Source: JBBWZH01 sp035544115
GTDB taxonomy: Bacteria; Actinomycetota; Actinomycetes; Mycobacteriales; CADCTP01
Direction of reading: 5' to 3'
Length of the DNA: 64,000 nucleotides
NCBI GenBank assembly: GCA_963714145.1
Contig: OY970235.1
Coordinates: 8,556,001-8,620,000, forward strand
The notes beneath the pieces were generated by a model. It searched no databases. It was not told the origin of the DNA and was given only the letters and a program-made list of their open reading frames with translations. Positions 19,558-28,235 of the stretch are shown in pieces. Position 1 is the stretch's first letter. Each line of letters starts with the position of its first letter. The position numbers and the translations under genes were made by a program.

Positions 19558-20001
19558 ATGTTCGCTTCCCGCCCGCTTCGCCGCGGCCGTCCGGTCTGCC
19601 GGCTTCCGGTCGTCGCCGCGATGCTCGCCGCCGTCCTGCTGTCGGCCGCCGGTTGCTCCTCCGACGGTGACCAGAGCCCGAGCGGCTCCGGCGGGCCGGC
19701 GACCCCGGTCACGGTCGGCTCGCTGTCCGAGCTTGCCGACCGACTCGGCTGCACCGGCCTGGCCGCGGCCACCGACATCGCCGAGCCGACCGTGCAGGCG
19801 CAGGGCACCTGCACGTTTGCCGGTGGCACCGCGACGCTGTTCAGCTTCGATACGGCCGGGGAGCTGGAGTCGTGGAGCGATTCGACCATGCGCCCGCCCG
19901 GCGTGGCGGCGATCCTGTTCGGCGGAACATGGGCGATCTCGTTCCCCACCCGGGACGCCGGCCAGGCCGCACAGCGACGGCTCGGTGGCCGGCTGGTCTG
20001 A
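19558..20001 (+). CDS. Small lipoprotein of unknown function
   Basis: The 147-residue protein begins at ATG 19558, or GTG 19552 two codons earlier. A hydrophobic signal (VVAAMLAAVLLSAAGC) ends in a lipobox-like AAGC, followed by a Ser/Gly/Pro linker, so it is probably an outer-face membrane lipoprotein. The mature domain has two further cysteines (LGCTGL and GTCTF) that could pair, and ends with AAQRRLGGRLV. I do not recognise the domain. It lies just after the propeller gene and may be cotranscribed with it. Confidence 0.75.
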   Translation: MFASRPLRRGRPVCRLPVVAAMLAAVLLSAAGCSSDGDQSPSGSGGPATPVTVGSLSELADRLGCTGLAAATDIAEPTVQAQGTCTFAGGTATLFSFDTAGELESWSDSTMRPPGVAAILFGGTWAISFPTRDAGQAAQRRLGGRLV

Positions 20002-20177
20002 ACGCCGTACCAACGCCCTGCCGGCTGGCGAGGCAGTCGGGCGTACCCGCCGGTCAGCCGGACCCCGCCGAACCCACCAGGACATCCGCTCCTGCCGCGG
20101 TGCGGGCGGCGGTCGAGGCGGGCCTCGTCACCTCGCTGCCGGCACCGCGTGCTGCGGAGTGCGGTGGTGCGGCCGTG

Positions 20178-20477
20178 CTACGGGAGGTGTCGATCGATCC
20201 GTCGCAGGATCCGGCCGAGCACCGGCCGGTCCGCCCAGCCGCGGGCGACAACCGCGGCCCGCACGGCTCGGATCATGTTCCTGACCTCCGCGGCCAGCGA
20301 CGGCTTGGTGTGATCGAGCCGTTCGGTGCGGCGCCGGTAGAGGTACTGCGCGCAGCCGAGGCAGATGCCGACCTCTGGATGCTGACCGAGCCGAACCAGG
20401 TCTGGCTCCGCGAAAGTGGCGCCGCAGCACCAGCACTCCGCCGCGAGCGCCTCCATCGTCTCCGATGCCGTCCGCAT
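20178..20477 (-). CDS. Small Cys-rich (zinc-ribbon-like) protein
   Basis: A 99-residue protein starts at ATG 20477; GGAGGG lies 3 nt before it and a TTG one codon earlier is possible. Cys pairs ECWCCGATF and GICLGCAQYLY are spaced as in a treble-clef or zinc-ribbon knuckle, followed by a basic helical C-terminus (RRRTERLDHTKP, RGWADRPVLGRILRRIDRHL). It is cytoplasmic with no signal sequence. I do not know the family; small zinc proteins of this kind may bind nucleic acid or protein. It is divergent from the AfsR-type gene and convergent with the lipoprotein. Confidence 0.65.
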   Translation of the reverse strand: MRTASETMEALAAECWCCGATFAEPDLVRLGQHPEVGICLGCAQYLYRRRTERLDHTKPSLAAEVRNMIRAVRAAVVARGWADRPVLGRILRRIDRHLP

Positions 20478-20683
20478 CAACCCTCCAAGCTGCTGGATTA
20501 CCCCCGACCGGCTCAGTATCCCGGCTCTGCCGCCGGGTGAGCTGCTTGCGTGCTGACGCGGCCGGCTTTCGCCGCGCCGGCCGCCGGCCGCCGGCCGTCG
20601 GGCTGCGGCGCCGTCCGATTCCAGACCGGCGTCTGCCGTCGGGGGTGGTTGGTCTGTCAGAATTCGCGGCGGGTGGTGGCTGG

Positions 20684-23629
20684 GTGCGCATTGAGGTTCT
20701 CGGTCCGGTTCGGGTCTGGCGTGCTGACGGCGAGGCGGATCTGGGCGGGGCCCAGTCGCGGGCGGTGCTGGGCCTGCTGGCAGTCGCGGGTGGCCGTCCG
20801 GTGTCCCGCTCCGTCCTGGTGGACGCGCTGTGGGGCGGCCGGCCGCCGGCGACCGCCGTGAACGTGATCCAGACGCACATCACCCGGCTGCGCCGGCACC
20901 TGGAGCCGGACCACCGCCTGCACGGCCGGGGCGAGGTCGTCGTGCGGACCGGGGACGGCTATGCCCTGGAAGTGTCCGGGCTGGATCTGGATCTGATCCG
21001 GTTCCGCGAGCTGGTCGACGCGGCGGCCACCGCGCAGCAGCAGGGTGATCAGCGGCGCGCGGCCGCCCTGCTGCGCGACGCCCTGTCGTTGTGGCGGGGT
21101 GCACCGCTGGCTGACCTGCCGTTCCTCGCGGCGCATCCCGCGGTGGCCGCGGTCGGCGGGGAGCGCCGGTCGGCCGTCGCCCGGTACGGGGAGCTGATGG
21201 TCACCACCGGCGCGGCGGCCGAGGCGCTGGCACTGCTGGCGGAGGTGGCCGCGGCCGAGCCGTTGGATGAGGCCGCGCAGACCCGCCTGATCAGGGCCTA
21301 CCAGGCGGTCGGCCGCATCGGCGACGCCTTCGCCACGTACCGCGCGACCTGCCGGCGGTTGGCCGACGACCTCGGGGTGAACCCCGGCCCTGAGCTCGAG
21401 GCCGTGCACGCCGAGCTGCTCCGGCACGGCATGCCCGCGGCCGGGGTCGGGGTCGGGGCCGGGGTCGGCCAGCCGACCGGGGCCGCGGTGGCGGCGCCGG
21501 ACCCGGAGCCAGGTCCGTCCGGGCGGGGCGGCCAGCTGCCGGTACCGGCGCAGCTGCCGGGCGACGTGCCGGGATTCGCCGGCCGCCGGGAGCACCTGGC
21601 CCAGCTGGACAGCCTGCTGACCGGGCTGGCGGCGCAGGCCCCGACGGCGGTGGTGGTCGCGGCTGTGTCCGGGACCGCCGGCGTCGGCAAGACCGCGCTG
21701 GCCGTGCACTGGGCGCACCGGGTCGCCGGCGGGTTCCCCGACGGGCAGCTCTACGTCAACCTCCGTGGCTTCGACCCGGACCGGCAGTTGATGGCGGCGA
21801 CCGAGGCGCTGCGGGGATTCCTGGAGGCCCTGGGCCTCGGGCCGGCCCGGATCCCGTCCACTGTGGACGCTCAGGCCGCGCTCTACCGGAGCATGCTCGC
21901 GGGCAAGCGGGTGCTCGTGGTGCTGGACAACGCCCGCGATGCCGACCAGGTGCGCCCGCTGCTGCCGGGCACCCCGACCGCGGTGACGGTCGTGACCAGC
22001 CGCGACCAGCTCGTCCCGCTGGTCGCCGCGAACGGCGCCCACCCGGTCACCCTCGACCTGCTCACCGCGGCCGAGGCGGGCGAGCTGCTGGTCCGCCGCC
22101 TCGGCCCGGAGCGGCTCGCGGCCGAGCCGGCGGCGGTCCGGCAGATCGTCACCCGGTGCGCACGGCTGCCGCTGGCGCTCACCATCGTGGCCGCCCGCGC
22201 CGCCACCCGCCCGGCGTTCCCGCTCGCCATCCTCGCCGCCGAGCTGGACGAGGCCGGCGGCCGGCTGGACGCGCTGGCCGTCGGCGACCCGGCGACCGAG
22301 GTACGGGCGGTGTTCTCCTGGTCCTACGGCGCCCTCAGCCCGGACGCCGCGCGCCTGTTCCGGCTGCTCGGCCTGCACCCCGGCCGGGACAGCTCGGCCG
22401 CGGCCATCGCCAGTCTCGCCGGCCGCCCGCCGCCGCAGGTCCGGCCGCTGCTCGCCGAGCTCGCCCGGGCCAACCTGATCGCCGAGCCCGCGGCCGGCCG
22501 CTTCACCCGCCACGACCTGCTCCGCGCCTACGCCACCGAACTCGCCCACGAGCGCGACCCCGACCCGGACCGGCGCGCCGCGGTCACCCGGCTGCTGGAC
22601 CACTACCTGCATACCGCCTACAGCGCGGCCCAGTTGCTGAGCCCGTTCCGCGACCCGATCGCCATCGGCCTGGCGGCGCCGGCAGCCGGCGTGACCCCCG
22701 AACACCTCACCGACGACCGGCAGGCGGTCGCCTGGCTGTCCGCCGAACGCCCGGTCCTGCTCGCCGTCCTCAGCCACGCCGCGGCGGCCGGATTCGACAC
22801 CCATACCTGGCAGCTCGCCTGGACGCTCGACCTGTTCCTCGACCGGCGCGGCCGCTGGCAGGACCATGCCGCCGCATGGCAGCTCGCGCTCGGCGCCGCG
22901 AACCGGCTGGCGCACCTGCCGGCGCGGGCGCACGCCCACCGCAGCCTCGCCGGCTCGCATACCCAACTCGGCCACGGCGGCGACGCGCACGCCCACCACC
23001 AGCTCGCGCTCGACCTCTATCTCCAGGCCGGCGACCAGGTCGGGCAGGCCCGCACCCACAACAACCTCACGCTGCTCTGGGAGCGGCAGGGCCGGCTGGA
23101 CAAGGCCCTGCACCACGCCGAGGAGTCCCTGGCGCTGTACCGGGCCGCCGGCCACCAGCACGGCGAGGCGCTCGGCCTCAACGCGGTCGGTTGGTACCGG
23201 GCCGCGGTCGGCGACTACGACCAGGCTCTCGCCTGCTGCCAGGACGCTCTCGCCCGGCTGCAGGAGCTCGGCGACCGCAACGGAGCGGCGGTGACCTGGG
23301 ACAGCCTCGGCTACACCCACCACCACCTCGGCAACCTCACCGAGGCCCTCGCCTGCTACCAGCGTGCCCTCGACCTGTTCGGCCACCTCGGCGACCGCCC
23401 CGGCCAGGCCGGCACCCTCACCCACCTCGGCGACACCCATCGCGCCGGCGGCGACCAGACGGCCGCCCGCGCTGCCTGGCAGCACGCCCTGGACATCCTC
23501 ACCGAGCTGGACCACCCCGATGCCGACGAGATCCGCGGCAAACTCCGCGGCCTGCCGGAGCCCCCGCCGGCCCCTCGGGCACCATCCGCCGCCGCCGCCG
23601 CTGCGGACGGCCCGGCCCGATCCGACTGA
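20684..23629 (+). CDS. AfsR/SARP-type regulator with NB-ARC and TPR domains
   Basis: The 981-residue regulator starts at GTG 20684 (VRIEVLGPVRVW), where homology begins; upstream in-frame text is Arg/Pro-rich and not family-like. The order is: winged-helix DNA-binding domain (1-95, with SRSVLVDALWGGRPPATAVN), BTAD (100-250, ending NPGPELEAVHAELLR), Pro/Gly linker, NB-ARC ATPase with P-loop GTAGVGKTALAVHW and LAGKRVLVVLDNARDADQV, winged region, then TPR repeats from about 740 (ARTHNNLTLLWERQG, GAAVTWDSLGYTHHHLGNL). This is the full AfsR architecture, a pleiotropic activator of secondary metabolism in streptomycetes. No biosynthetic cluster adjoins it, so its target is unknown. Confidence 0.9.
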   Translation: MRIEVLGPVRVWRADGEADLGGAQSRAVLGLLAVAGGRPVSRSVLVDALWGGRPPATAVNVIQTHITRLRRHLEPDHRLHGRGEVVVRTGDGYALEVSGLDLDLIRFRELVDAAATAQQQGDQRRAAALLRDALSLWRGAPLADLPFLAAHPAVAAVGGERRSAVARYGELMVTTGAAAEALALLAEVAAAEPLDEAAQTRLIRAYQAVGRIGDAFATYRATCRRLADDLGVNPGPELEAVHAELLRHGMPAAGVGVGAGVGQPTGAAVAAPDPEPGPSGRGGQLPVPAQLPGDVPGFAGRREHLAQLDSLLTGLAAQAPTAVVVAAVSGTAGVGKTALAVHWAHRVAGGFPDGQLYVNLRGFDPDRQLMAATEALRGFLEALGLGPARIPSTVDAQAALYRSMLAGKRVLVVLDNARDADQVRPLLPGTPTAVTVVTSRDQLVPLVAANGAHPVTLDLLTAAEAGELLVRRLGPERLAAEPAAVRQIVTRCARLPLALTIVAARAATRPAFPLAILAAELDEAGGRLDALAVGDPATEVRAVFSWSYGALSPDAARLFRLLGLHPGRDSSAAAIASLAGRPPPQVRPLLAELARANLIAEPAAGRFTRHDLLRAYATELAHERDPDPDRRAAVTRLLDHYLHTAYSAAQLLSPFRDPIAIGLAAPAAGVTPEHLTDDRQAVAWLSAERPVLLAVLSHAAAAGFDTHTWQLAWTLDLFLDRRGRWQDHAAAWQLALGAANRLAHLPARAHAHRSLAGSHTQLGHGGDAHAHHQLALDLYLQAGDQVGQARTHNNLTLLWERQGRLDKALHHAEESLALYRAAGHQHGEALGLNAVGWYRAAVGDYDQALACCQDALARLQELGDRNGAAVTWDSLGYTHHHLGNLTEALACYQRALDLFGHLGDRPGQAGTLTHLGDTHRAGGDQTAARAAWQHALDILTELDHPDADEIRGKLRGLPEPPPAPRAPSAAAAAADGPARSD

Positions 23630-23948
23630 CCCGGCCGGCCGCCCCGCCGCCGCCGAAGCGAGCACATCGCCCTCCTCCGGGGCCTGCCGGCAACGCCGGT
23701 TCGACGGTAGGCAGGGCCAGTGGACACGGCATGAAAAACTTCTGGACCGCTACTGGACGCCGTTTCCTGACCAGCCAGCGCCGTGCCAGCGCTGGCCATC
23801 CGCGGCAGTGATCGGGCGCGGAGCGCACCGCGCGACGCGCCTCGCTACCGCACCGCGGCCACTCAAGCGGACGGCCGGTCCAGCAGTTCGCTCAGCAAGG
23901 CCAGCTCGCCGGCGTCGACAGCGCCCGGTGTGTGACCATGGTGGAGCG
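23630..23948. other. Intergenic region without a supported gene
   Basis: These 319 bp lie between the AfsR-type gene and the membrane protein. A short minus-strand tail, readable as GELALLSELLDRPSA before a stop at about 23870, could be the end of a lost gene, but is too short to assign. Nothing else stands out. Confidence 0.35.
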
Positions 23949-24644
23949 ATGAGGACAGCCCGGTTGCCGGCGCGCCCCGTGACGGGCGGGGCCTTCGGGG
24001 TGCGCGCGCCGTGGCCGTGGCTGCGGGCCGGCGTCGCGGCGGCGGTCGGCGTGGGGCTGGCGCTGGCGGCGCGCGGCAGTGCCGACGGGCAGCTGCCGTC
24101 CCCGCTGCTGCTGGCCCTGGCGGTGGCCGGCGGCACGGTGCTGGCCCGCCCGTTCGCCGGGCACGAGCGGCGGCTGCCCGGTCTGCTGGCCGGGTTGACG
24201 GCGGCCCAGCTGGGCCTGCACGCGGTCTTCCTGTTCATCGCGACCGGCCACCCCGCGCACCCCGGCGTGGCCGGCTGGCTCTGCTGCGGGGACGGCCGCC
24301 CGATCCCGGCCGGTGCCGGCCTGCACCTGCCGCTGCTGGGCGGCGTGACGCTGACCCGGGCGGCGCTGGTGCAGTTCCTGGCGCACTTCGCGGCGGTCGC
24401 GGTGAACGCCTGGTGGATGCGCAGTGCCGAGCGCCGGATGTGGGCCGCCGCCACGCGGGCGGCCGACGCGGTCGTCCGCGCCGCCGCCGCGCTGGTCCGC
24501 GGCCTGCTCGCCGCGCTGGGCCGGGTTCCGGTCACCTCCGCCCCGGCGCCGGCGTTCCGCCGGGCGCCGCGCGACGCCCCGGCCCGGTACGCGGTCCTGC
24601 TGGCCCGGTGCCGCCCGCGCCGCGGCCCTCCGCTCGCCGCCTGA
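23949..24644 (+). CDS. Integral membrane protein of unknown function
   Basis: A 231-residue protein starts at ATG 23949. About four to five hydrophobic segments are visible: WLRAGVAAAVGVGLALAA, LLLALAVAGGTVLARPF, LLAGLTAAQLGLHAVFLFI and LVQFLAHFAAVAVNAWWM. A loop holds paired cysteines (GWLCCGDG). The tail after WWMRSAERRMW is basic. The helix pattern with H residues in membrane segments, ending in AWW plus an RxxER-like stretch, recalls actinobacterial membrane proteins near copper or thiol-redox genes; that is a weak recollection. It precedes the DUF929/VKOR thiol genes by 330 bp on the same strand, which fits a cell-envelope role. Confidence 0.7.
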   Translation: MRTARLPARPVTGGAFGVRAPWPWLRAGVAAAVGVGLALAARGSADGQLPSPLLLALAVAGGTVLARPFAGHERRLPGLLAGLTAAQLGLHAVFLFIATGHPAHPGVAGWLCCGDGRPIPAGAGLHLPLLGGVTLTRAALVQFLAHFAAVAVNAWWMRSAERRMWAAATRAADAVVRAAAALVRGLLAALGRVPVTSAPAPAFRRAPRDAPARYAVLLARCRPRRGPPLAA

Positions 24645-24666
24645 GCAGTCCCGCCGCCGGCCCGCC

Positions 24667-24750
24667 GTCCGTGCCGGCTGGTCCGGCGTCCGTGCCGGCT
24701 GGTCCGGCGTCCATGCCGGCTGGTCCGGCGTCCATGCCGGTCGGTCCGGT
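24667..24750. repeat. Four tandem 21-bp repeats
   Basis: Units at 24667-24687, 24688-24708, 24709-24729 and 24730-24750 share GTCC(G/A)TGCCGGCTGG followed by TCCGGC, with the last unit diverged. They lie in the 329-bp gap 24645-24973, which otherwise is low-complexity GC-rich sequence with no supported gene. In one plus frame the units read as a VPAGPAS-like heptapeptide repeat, perhaps a lost Pro-rich tail of the upstream gene. Confidence 0.75.
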
Positions 24751-24973
24751 GACCGCTCGGGCCGACCTGGTACCCGCGGCGGCTGGCTGAGCGCCGGCTC
24801 CGGCGGCTTGGTACCCGCCCGGTCGGCTGGGCAACTGCCGGGCCGGCTGGGCACCCGTTTCGGCCGGGCTCGCACCCCGCCATCCACCTTCTCGTCTCGT
24901 CTGCCAGCCGTGCCGGTGGGCCGTGCGTCCCGCGCACGCCGCCTCCGGCCGGTCTCGACTTCCTGGAGCACGC

Positions 24974-25848
24974 ATGTCACACACCGATTCCCGGGCCCGT
25001 ACCGCGGCCCGCCAGCGTGACCGGGCCGCCGCAGTGCGGGCCCGGCAGCAGGCGGCCCGGCGGCGCCGGCTGGCCGCCGCCGGCACTGCCGCCGCCATCG
25101 TCATGATCACCGTGGGTCTGCTGGTCGCCCGGGCCGTCACCGGCACCCCGGGCACGGCGGCCACGACCAGCGCCGAGGCGGGCGTCGTCGCCGCGGTCAC
25201 GCACGTCCCGGCCACCGTGCTGGACGCGGTCGGTGCCGGTCAGGGCGCCAGCGGCCCCACGCCGATCAGCGGCGCGCCGGGGCTGACCACGGCCGGCAAG
25301 CCGCGGATCGTCTACCTGGGCGCCGAGTACTGCCCTACTGCGCGGCCGAGCGGTGGGCGGTCGTGCAGGCGCTGAGCCGGTTCGGCACCTTCACCGGGCT
25401 CGGGCAGACCCGCAGCGCCGCCGCCGACATCTACCCGAACACGGCGACGCTGTCCTTCCACGGTGCCACCTACTCGTCGGCCTACCTGGCGTTCGACGGC
25501 TACGAGCAGCAGAGCAACCAGCGGGTGGGGGACAGCTACGCGCCGCTGGACCCGGTGCCCGCCGAGGTGACCCAACTCGCCGGCAGGTACGGCCAGGGCG
25601 GCATCCCGTTCGTCGACCTCGGCGGCGCGGCGGTGATCAACGGCGCCGACTACAGCCCGAGCCTGCTGGCCGGCAAGAGCCAGGCGCAGATCGCGGCCGC
25701 GCTGTCGGACGCCTCGTCGCCGATCGCGAAGGCGGTGCTCGGCGAGGCCAACCGGATCACGGCGACCCTGTGCACGCTCACCGGCGGGCGGCCCGGCCCG
25801 GTCTGCCAGTCTGCCGGCGTCCAGGCGGCCGCACATGCGCGCGGCTGA
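24974..25848 (+). pseudogene. DUF929 thioredoxin-like membrane-anchored protein, frameshifted
   Basis: The gene starts at ATG 24974 (GGAG 6 nt upstream) with a basic N-terminus and one membrane anchor (LAAAGTAAAIVMITVGLLVA). It then enters a DUF929 domain at KPRIVYLGAEYCP. The frame breaks after base 25335: the expected CPYCAAERWAVVQALSRFG continues only in the next phase, from TAC 25336, and runs to 25848 with YPNTATLSFHGATY and GIPFVDLGG. Adding one C to the CCC run restores a 291-residue protein with a CPYC active site. The family is a predicted extracytoplasmic thiol oxidoreductase. Its end overlaps the VKOR gene by 14 bp, supporting a joint disulfide-forming role. A homopolymer sequencing error is the simplest explanation of the break. 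Confidence 0.82.
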
Positions 25849-26377
25849 CCCCGGCGTCGCCGGCCGGCGGGCGGTGCTGGCGCTGGCCCTGCTCGGGCTG
25901 GCCCTGTCGGCCTACCTCACCGCCGAGCACTACACCGGCAGCAGCACGCTGGCCTGCTCGGCCAGCGGGGTGATCGACTGCCTGCGGGTCACCACCAGCC
26001 CGCAGTCGGTCCTGCTCGGCGTCCCGGTGGCGGTCTGGGGCCTGCTCTACTTCGCCGGGATGACCGTGCTCGCGCTGCCGCCGGCCTGGCGCCGTGCCGG
26101 CCTGCACCGGCCGCGGGTCGTCGCGGCGGTCGCCGGCGTGGCCTTCGTCCTCTACCTCCTCTACACCGAACTGTTCACCCTCGACGCGGTCTGCCTGTGG
26201 TGCACCGCGGTGCACGTCGTCACCGCCGCCCTGCTGCTTGCCGTGCTGCTCGTCGATCCGCACGCCGGCGTCACCGCGGCACCCCCGCCGGCCGCTCAAC
26301 CAGCCGCCCAGCCGGCCGTCCGGTCGGCCAGCAGGTCGGCCGGTGGGACGGCTGGCAGGACGGCCGAGCCGGGGTAG
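25835..26377 (+). CDS. VKOR-family disulfide-generating membrane protein
   Basis: A 180-residue membrane protein starts at ATG 25835, inside the end of the DUF929 gene. Four helices are visible: AVLALALLGLALSAYLTAEH, LLGVPVAVWGLLYFAGM, VVAAVAGVAFVLYLLYTELF and VHVVTAALLLAVLL. Catalytic features of vitamin K epoxide reductase homologues are present: the loop cysteines in STLACSASGVIDCL and the active CLWC before the last helix. VKOR reoxidises DsbA-like partners using quinone. The overlapping DUF929 protein is the likely partner. A Pro/Ala/Arg-rich tail after about residue 145 is unusual and likely disordered. Confidence 0.9.
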   Translation: MRAADPGVAGRRAVLALALLGLALSAYLTAEHYTGSSTLACSASGVIDCLRVTTSPQSVLLGVPVAVWGLLYFAGMTVLALPPAWRRAGLHRPRVVAAVAGVAFVLYLLYTELFTLDAVCLWCTAVHVVTAALLLAVLLVDPHAGVTAAPPPAAQPAAQPAVRSASRSAGGTAGRTAEPG

Positions 26378-26583
26378 CCGGGCGCCGTGCCGGCCGCCCG
26401 GTTCGTCCACCGACGGACCGGGCGTCCGGCCGGCCGACCGGGTGCCCGGCCAGTCCGGCCGGGCCGGACCTGCTCCGCGACCTCATCGGCGACCTGCCCG
26501 CGGCCTGATCTTTCCGCTGTGGACACACTGGGGCATGCTGCCTCGGGTGTGCTGTTCAACCCGGGTGGCTACCTTCTGCAGGC

Positions 26584-28134
26584 ATGCCTGGCTGTGACTT
26601 CACCCGCCGTGACCTGCTGCGCTGGTCGGCATACGCCGCCGCGGTCGCGCCGATGAGCCTGCTCGACCCGGCCCGCGCGGCGGCCGGCGCCGGCGGGCCG
26701 GGAGGCGGGGCCGGCGACGTGACGCCGGTCAACCTCGAGCTCGTCACGCTGGCCGAGGACCACGCGGTCATCACCTGGTACACCGGGCACGCGGGCACCG
26801 ACGACGGGCTGGCGCGGATGATCCCGGCGCCGGCGGACGGCGAGGTCGTCTACGGGACGCACCCGTCCCGGCTGAACCGGTCGGCGCACGGCCGGACCGG
26901 GCCGACGGCGTACCACCACGTCGAGCTGACCGGCCTGGAACCGGGCCAGACGTACTACTACCGGGCGCGTTCGGCCGGGCGGCTCGCCACGCCCACGCCG
27001 TTCACGCTGATCAGCGGGAACGCGGTCGGGACGTCGAGCTTCGGGCTGGACGGGGACGGCCCGTACTCGTTCACCACCCCGCAGCCGCCGGCGGGCCGCT
27101 ACCTGTTCTCGATCGTGCTCTGCAACGACCTGCACCTGGGTGAGACGCAGGCCGGGCTGGTCGGCGGCCGGCCGGAGTTCATCGGGATCAGCCAGGTGCC
27201 CGGGCTGCCGCCGTACCCGGAAGTCATGCTCAAGTCGCTGGTGCGGGACGTCGACCGGTTCGACCCGGCCTACCTGCTGGCCGCGGGCGACATCTCCGCC
27301 GAAGCGGTGCCGGTGGACCTGAGCCGCGCCGGCGGGCTGCTGTCCGGGTTCGGCCGGTACCGCGAGGACTACTTCGTCACCCGGGGGAATCACGACCGGG
27401 CGCACAGCGGGGCCGCGTACAACGCCTGCCGGGTGGGTGAATGGCAGGGCAACGACTGCTTCGTCGACGCGTACTTCCCCGGCGGCGAGCCGACCTACTT
27501 CTCGGTCGACCTCTCCGGCCTGCACGTGATCGGTCTCGACACGTACGACAAGCCCGGCGGCGGCGGTGACGCGGGCGGGATGTCGCCGGCCCAGTTCGAC
27601 TGGTTCCGGCGCGACCTGGCCGCGCACCGGCACCAGCCGACGCTGGTGTTCGGCCACCACCCGCTGGTCGTCCAGGACTCCGCGTTCCCGATCACGCCGA
27701 GCAACTCCCTCGACGCGACGCAGGCGGCGTCGATCCTCGATCTGTACGCGCGGACGCCCGGGATGTTCCTCCACCACGCCGGCCACACGCACCGCAACCA
27801 CCGCACGGTCAGCCCGGCCGCGCCGCGGGTGACGCTCCAGGAAGTCGCCGCGGTCAAGGAGTACCCGGGCGGGTACACGATCCTGCGGCTGCACACCGGC
27901 GGCTACGCGATGAACTTCTACAAGTCACGCAGCGCCCTGGCCCGGGCCTGGAGCGAACGCAGCCGCCAGGAGATCCTCGGCTTCTGGCCGCAGTTCGCGC
28001 TCGGCAACACGGTGGCCGACCGCAACGCGGTGGCCCGGGTGGATCTCTCCGGCCTGCACCGCCCGCACCGCCGGCGCCACCCGGAGCCCGCCCGGACGCC
28101 GGGCAGCTCGATCGCGTCCGGCCCGGACCACTGA
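26584..28134 (+). CDS. Tat-exported metallophosphoesterase (purple acid phosphatase-like)
   Basis: The 516-residue protein starts at ATG 26584 and has a twin-arginine signal (FTRRDLLRWSAYAAAVAPM). A fibronectin-like N-terminal domain (VNLELVTLAEDHAVITWYTG through LEPGQTYYYRARS) resembles that of purple acid phosphatases. The calcineurin-like metallophosphoesterase core follows: LCNDLHLGET, YLLAAGDISAEA, YFVTRGNHDRAH, FGHHPLV and HHAGHTHRNHR supply the Asp, Asn and His metal ligands. It probably hydrolyses phosphate esters outside the cell. A basic His/Arg/Pro-rich tail ends the protein. It is the first of three exported phosphoesterase-type genes. No Pho box was identified. Confidence 0.9.
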   Translation: MPGCDFTRRDLLRWSAYAAAVAPMSLLDPARAAAGAGGPGGGAGDVTPVNLELVTLAEDHAVITWYTGHAGTDDGLARMIPAPADGEVVYGTHPSRLNRSAHGRTGPTAYHHVELTGLEPGQTYYYRARSAGRLATPTPFTLISGNAVGTSSFGLDGDGPYSFTTPQPPAGRYLFSIVLCNDLHLGETQAGLVGGRPEFIGISQVPGLPPYPEVMLKSLVRDVDRFDPAYLLAAGDISAEAVPVDLSRAGGLLSGFGRYREDYFVTRGNHDRAHSGAAYNACRVGEWQGNDCFVDAYFPGGEPTYFSVDLSGLHVIGLDTYDKPGGGGDAGGMSPAQFDWFRRDLAAHRHQPTLVFGHHPLVVQDSAFPITPSNSLDATQAASILDLYARTPGMFLHHAGHTHRNHRTVSPAAPRVTLQEVAAVKEYPGGYTILRLHTGGYAMNFYKSRSALARAWSERSRQEILGFWPQFALGNTVADRNAVARVDLSGLHRPHRRRHPEPARTPGSSIASGPDH

Positions 28135-28235
28135 CGCGGCCGCCCGTCCGCCGATCGACCGCGCCGGGCCAGCACGGCGTCGGCACCGGCCGGACGGGCC
28201 CGGGCCCGGGCCCAACCGTCGGGCCGGGCGGCGCG

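Noticed and set aside
20657..23665. 1002-codon minus-strand open frame opposite the AfsR-type regulator
   Set aside because: It is an antisense shadow; the plus strand carries the P-loop, BTAD and TPR motifs in order.
24645..24973. Pro-rich protein encoded over the 21-bp repeats
   Set aside because: The frames have no start with a ribosome site and consist of repeat and low-complexity sequence; listed as a repeat only.
28139..28200. Hairpin terminator after the first metallophosphoesterase
   Set aside because: Arms CCCGTCCG and CGGACGGG exist but are separated by about 50 nt of equally GC-rich sequence, too loose to claim.
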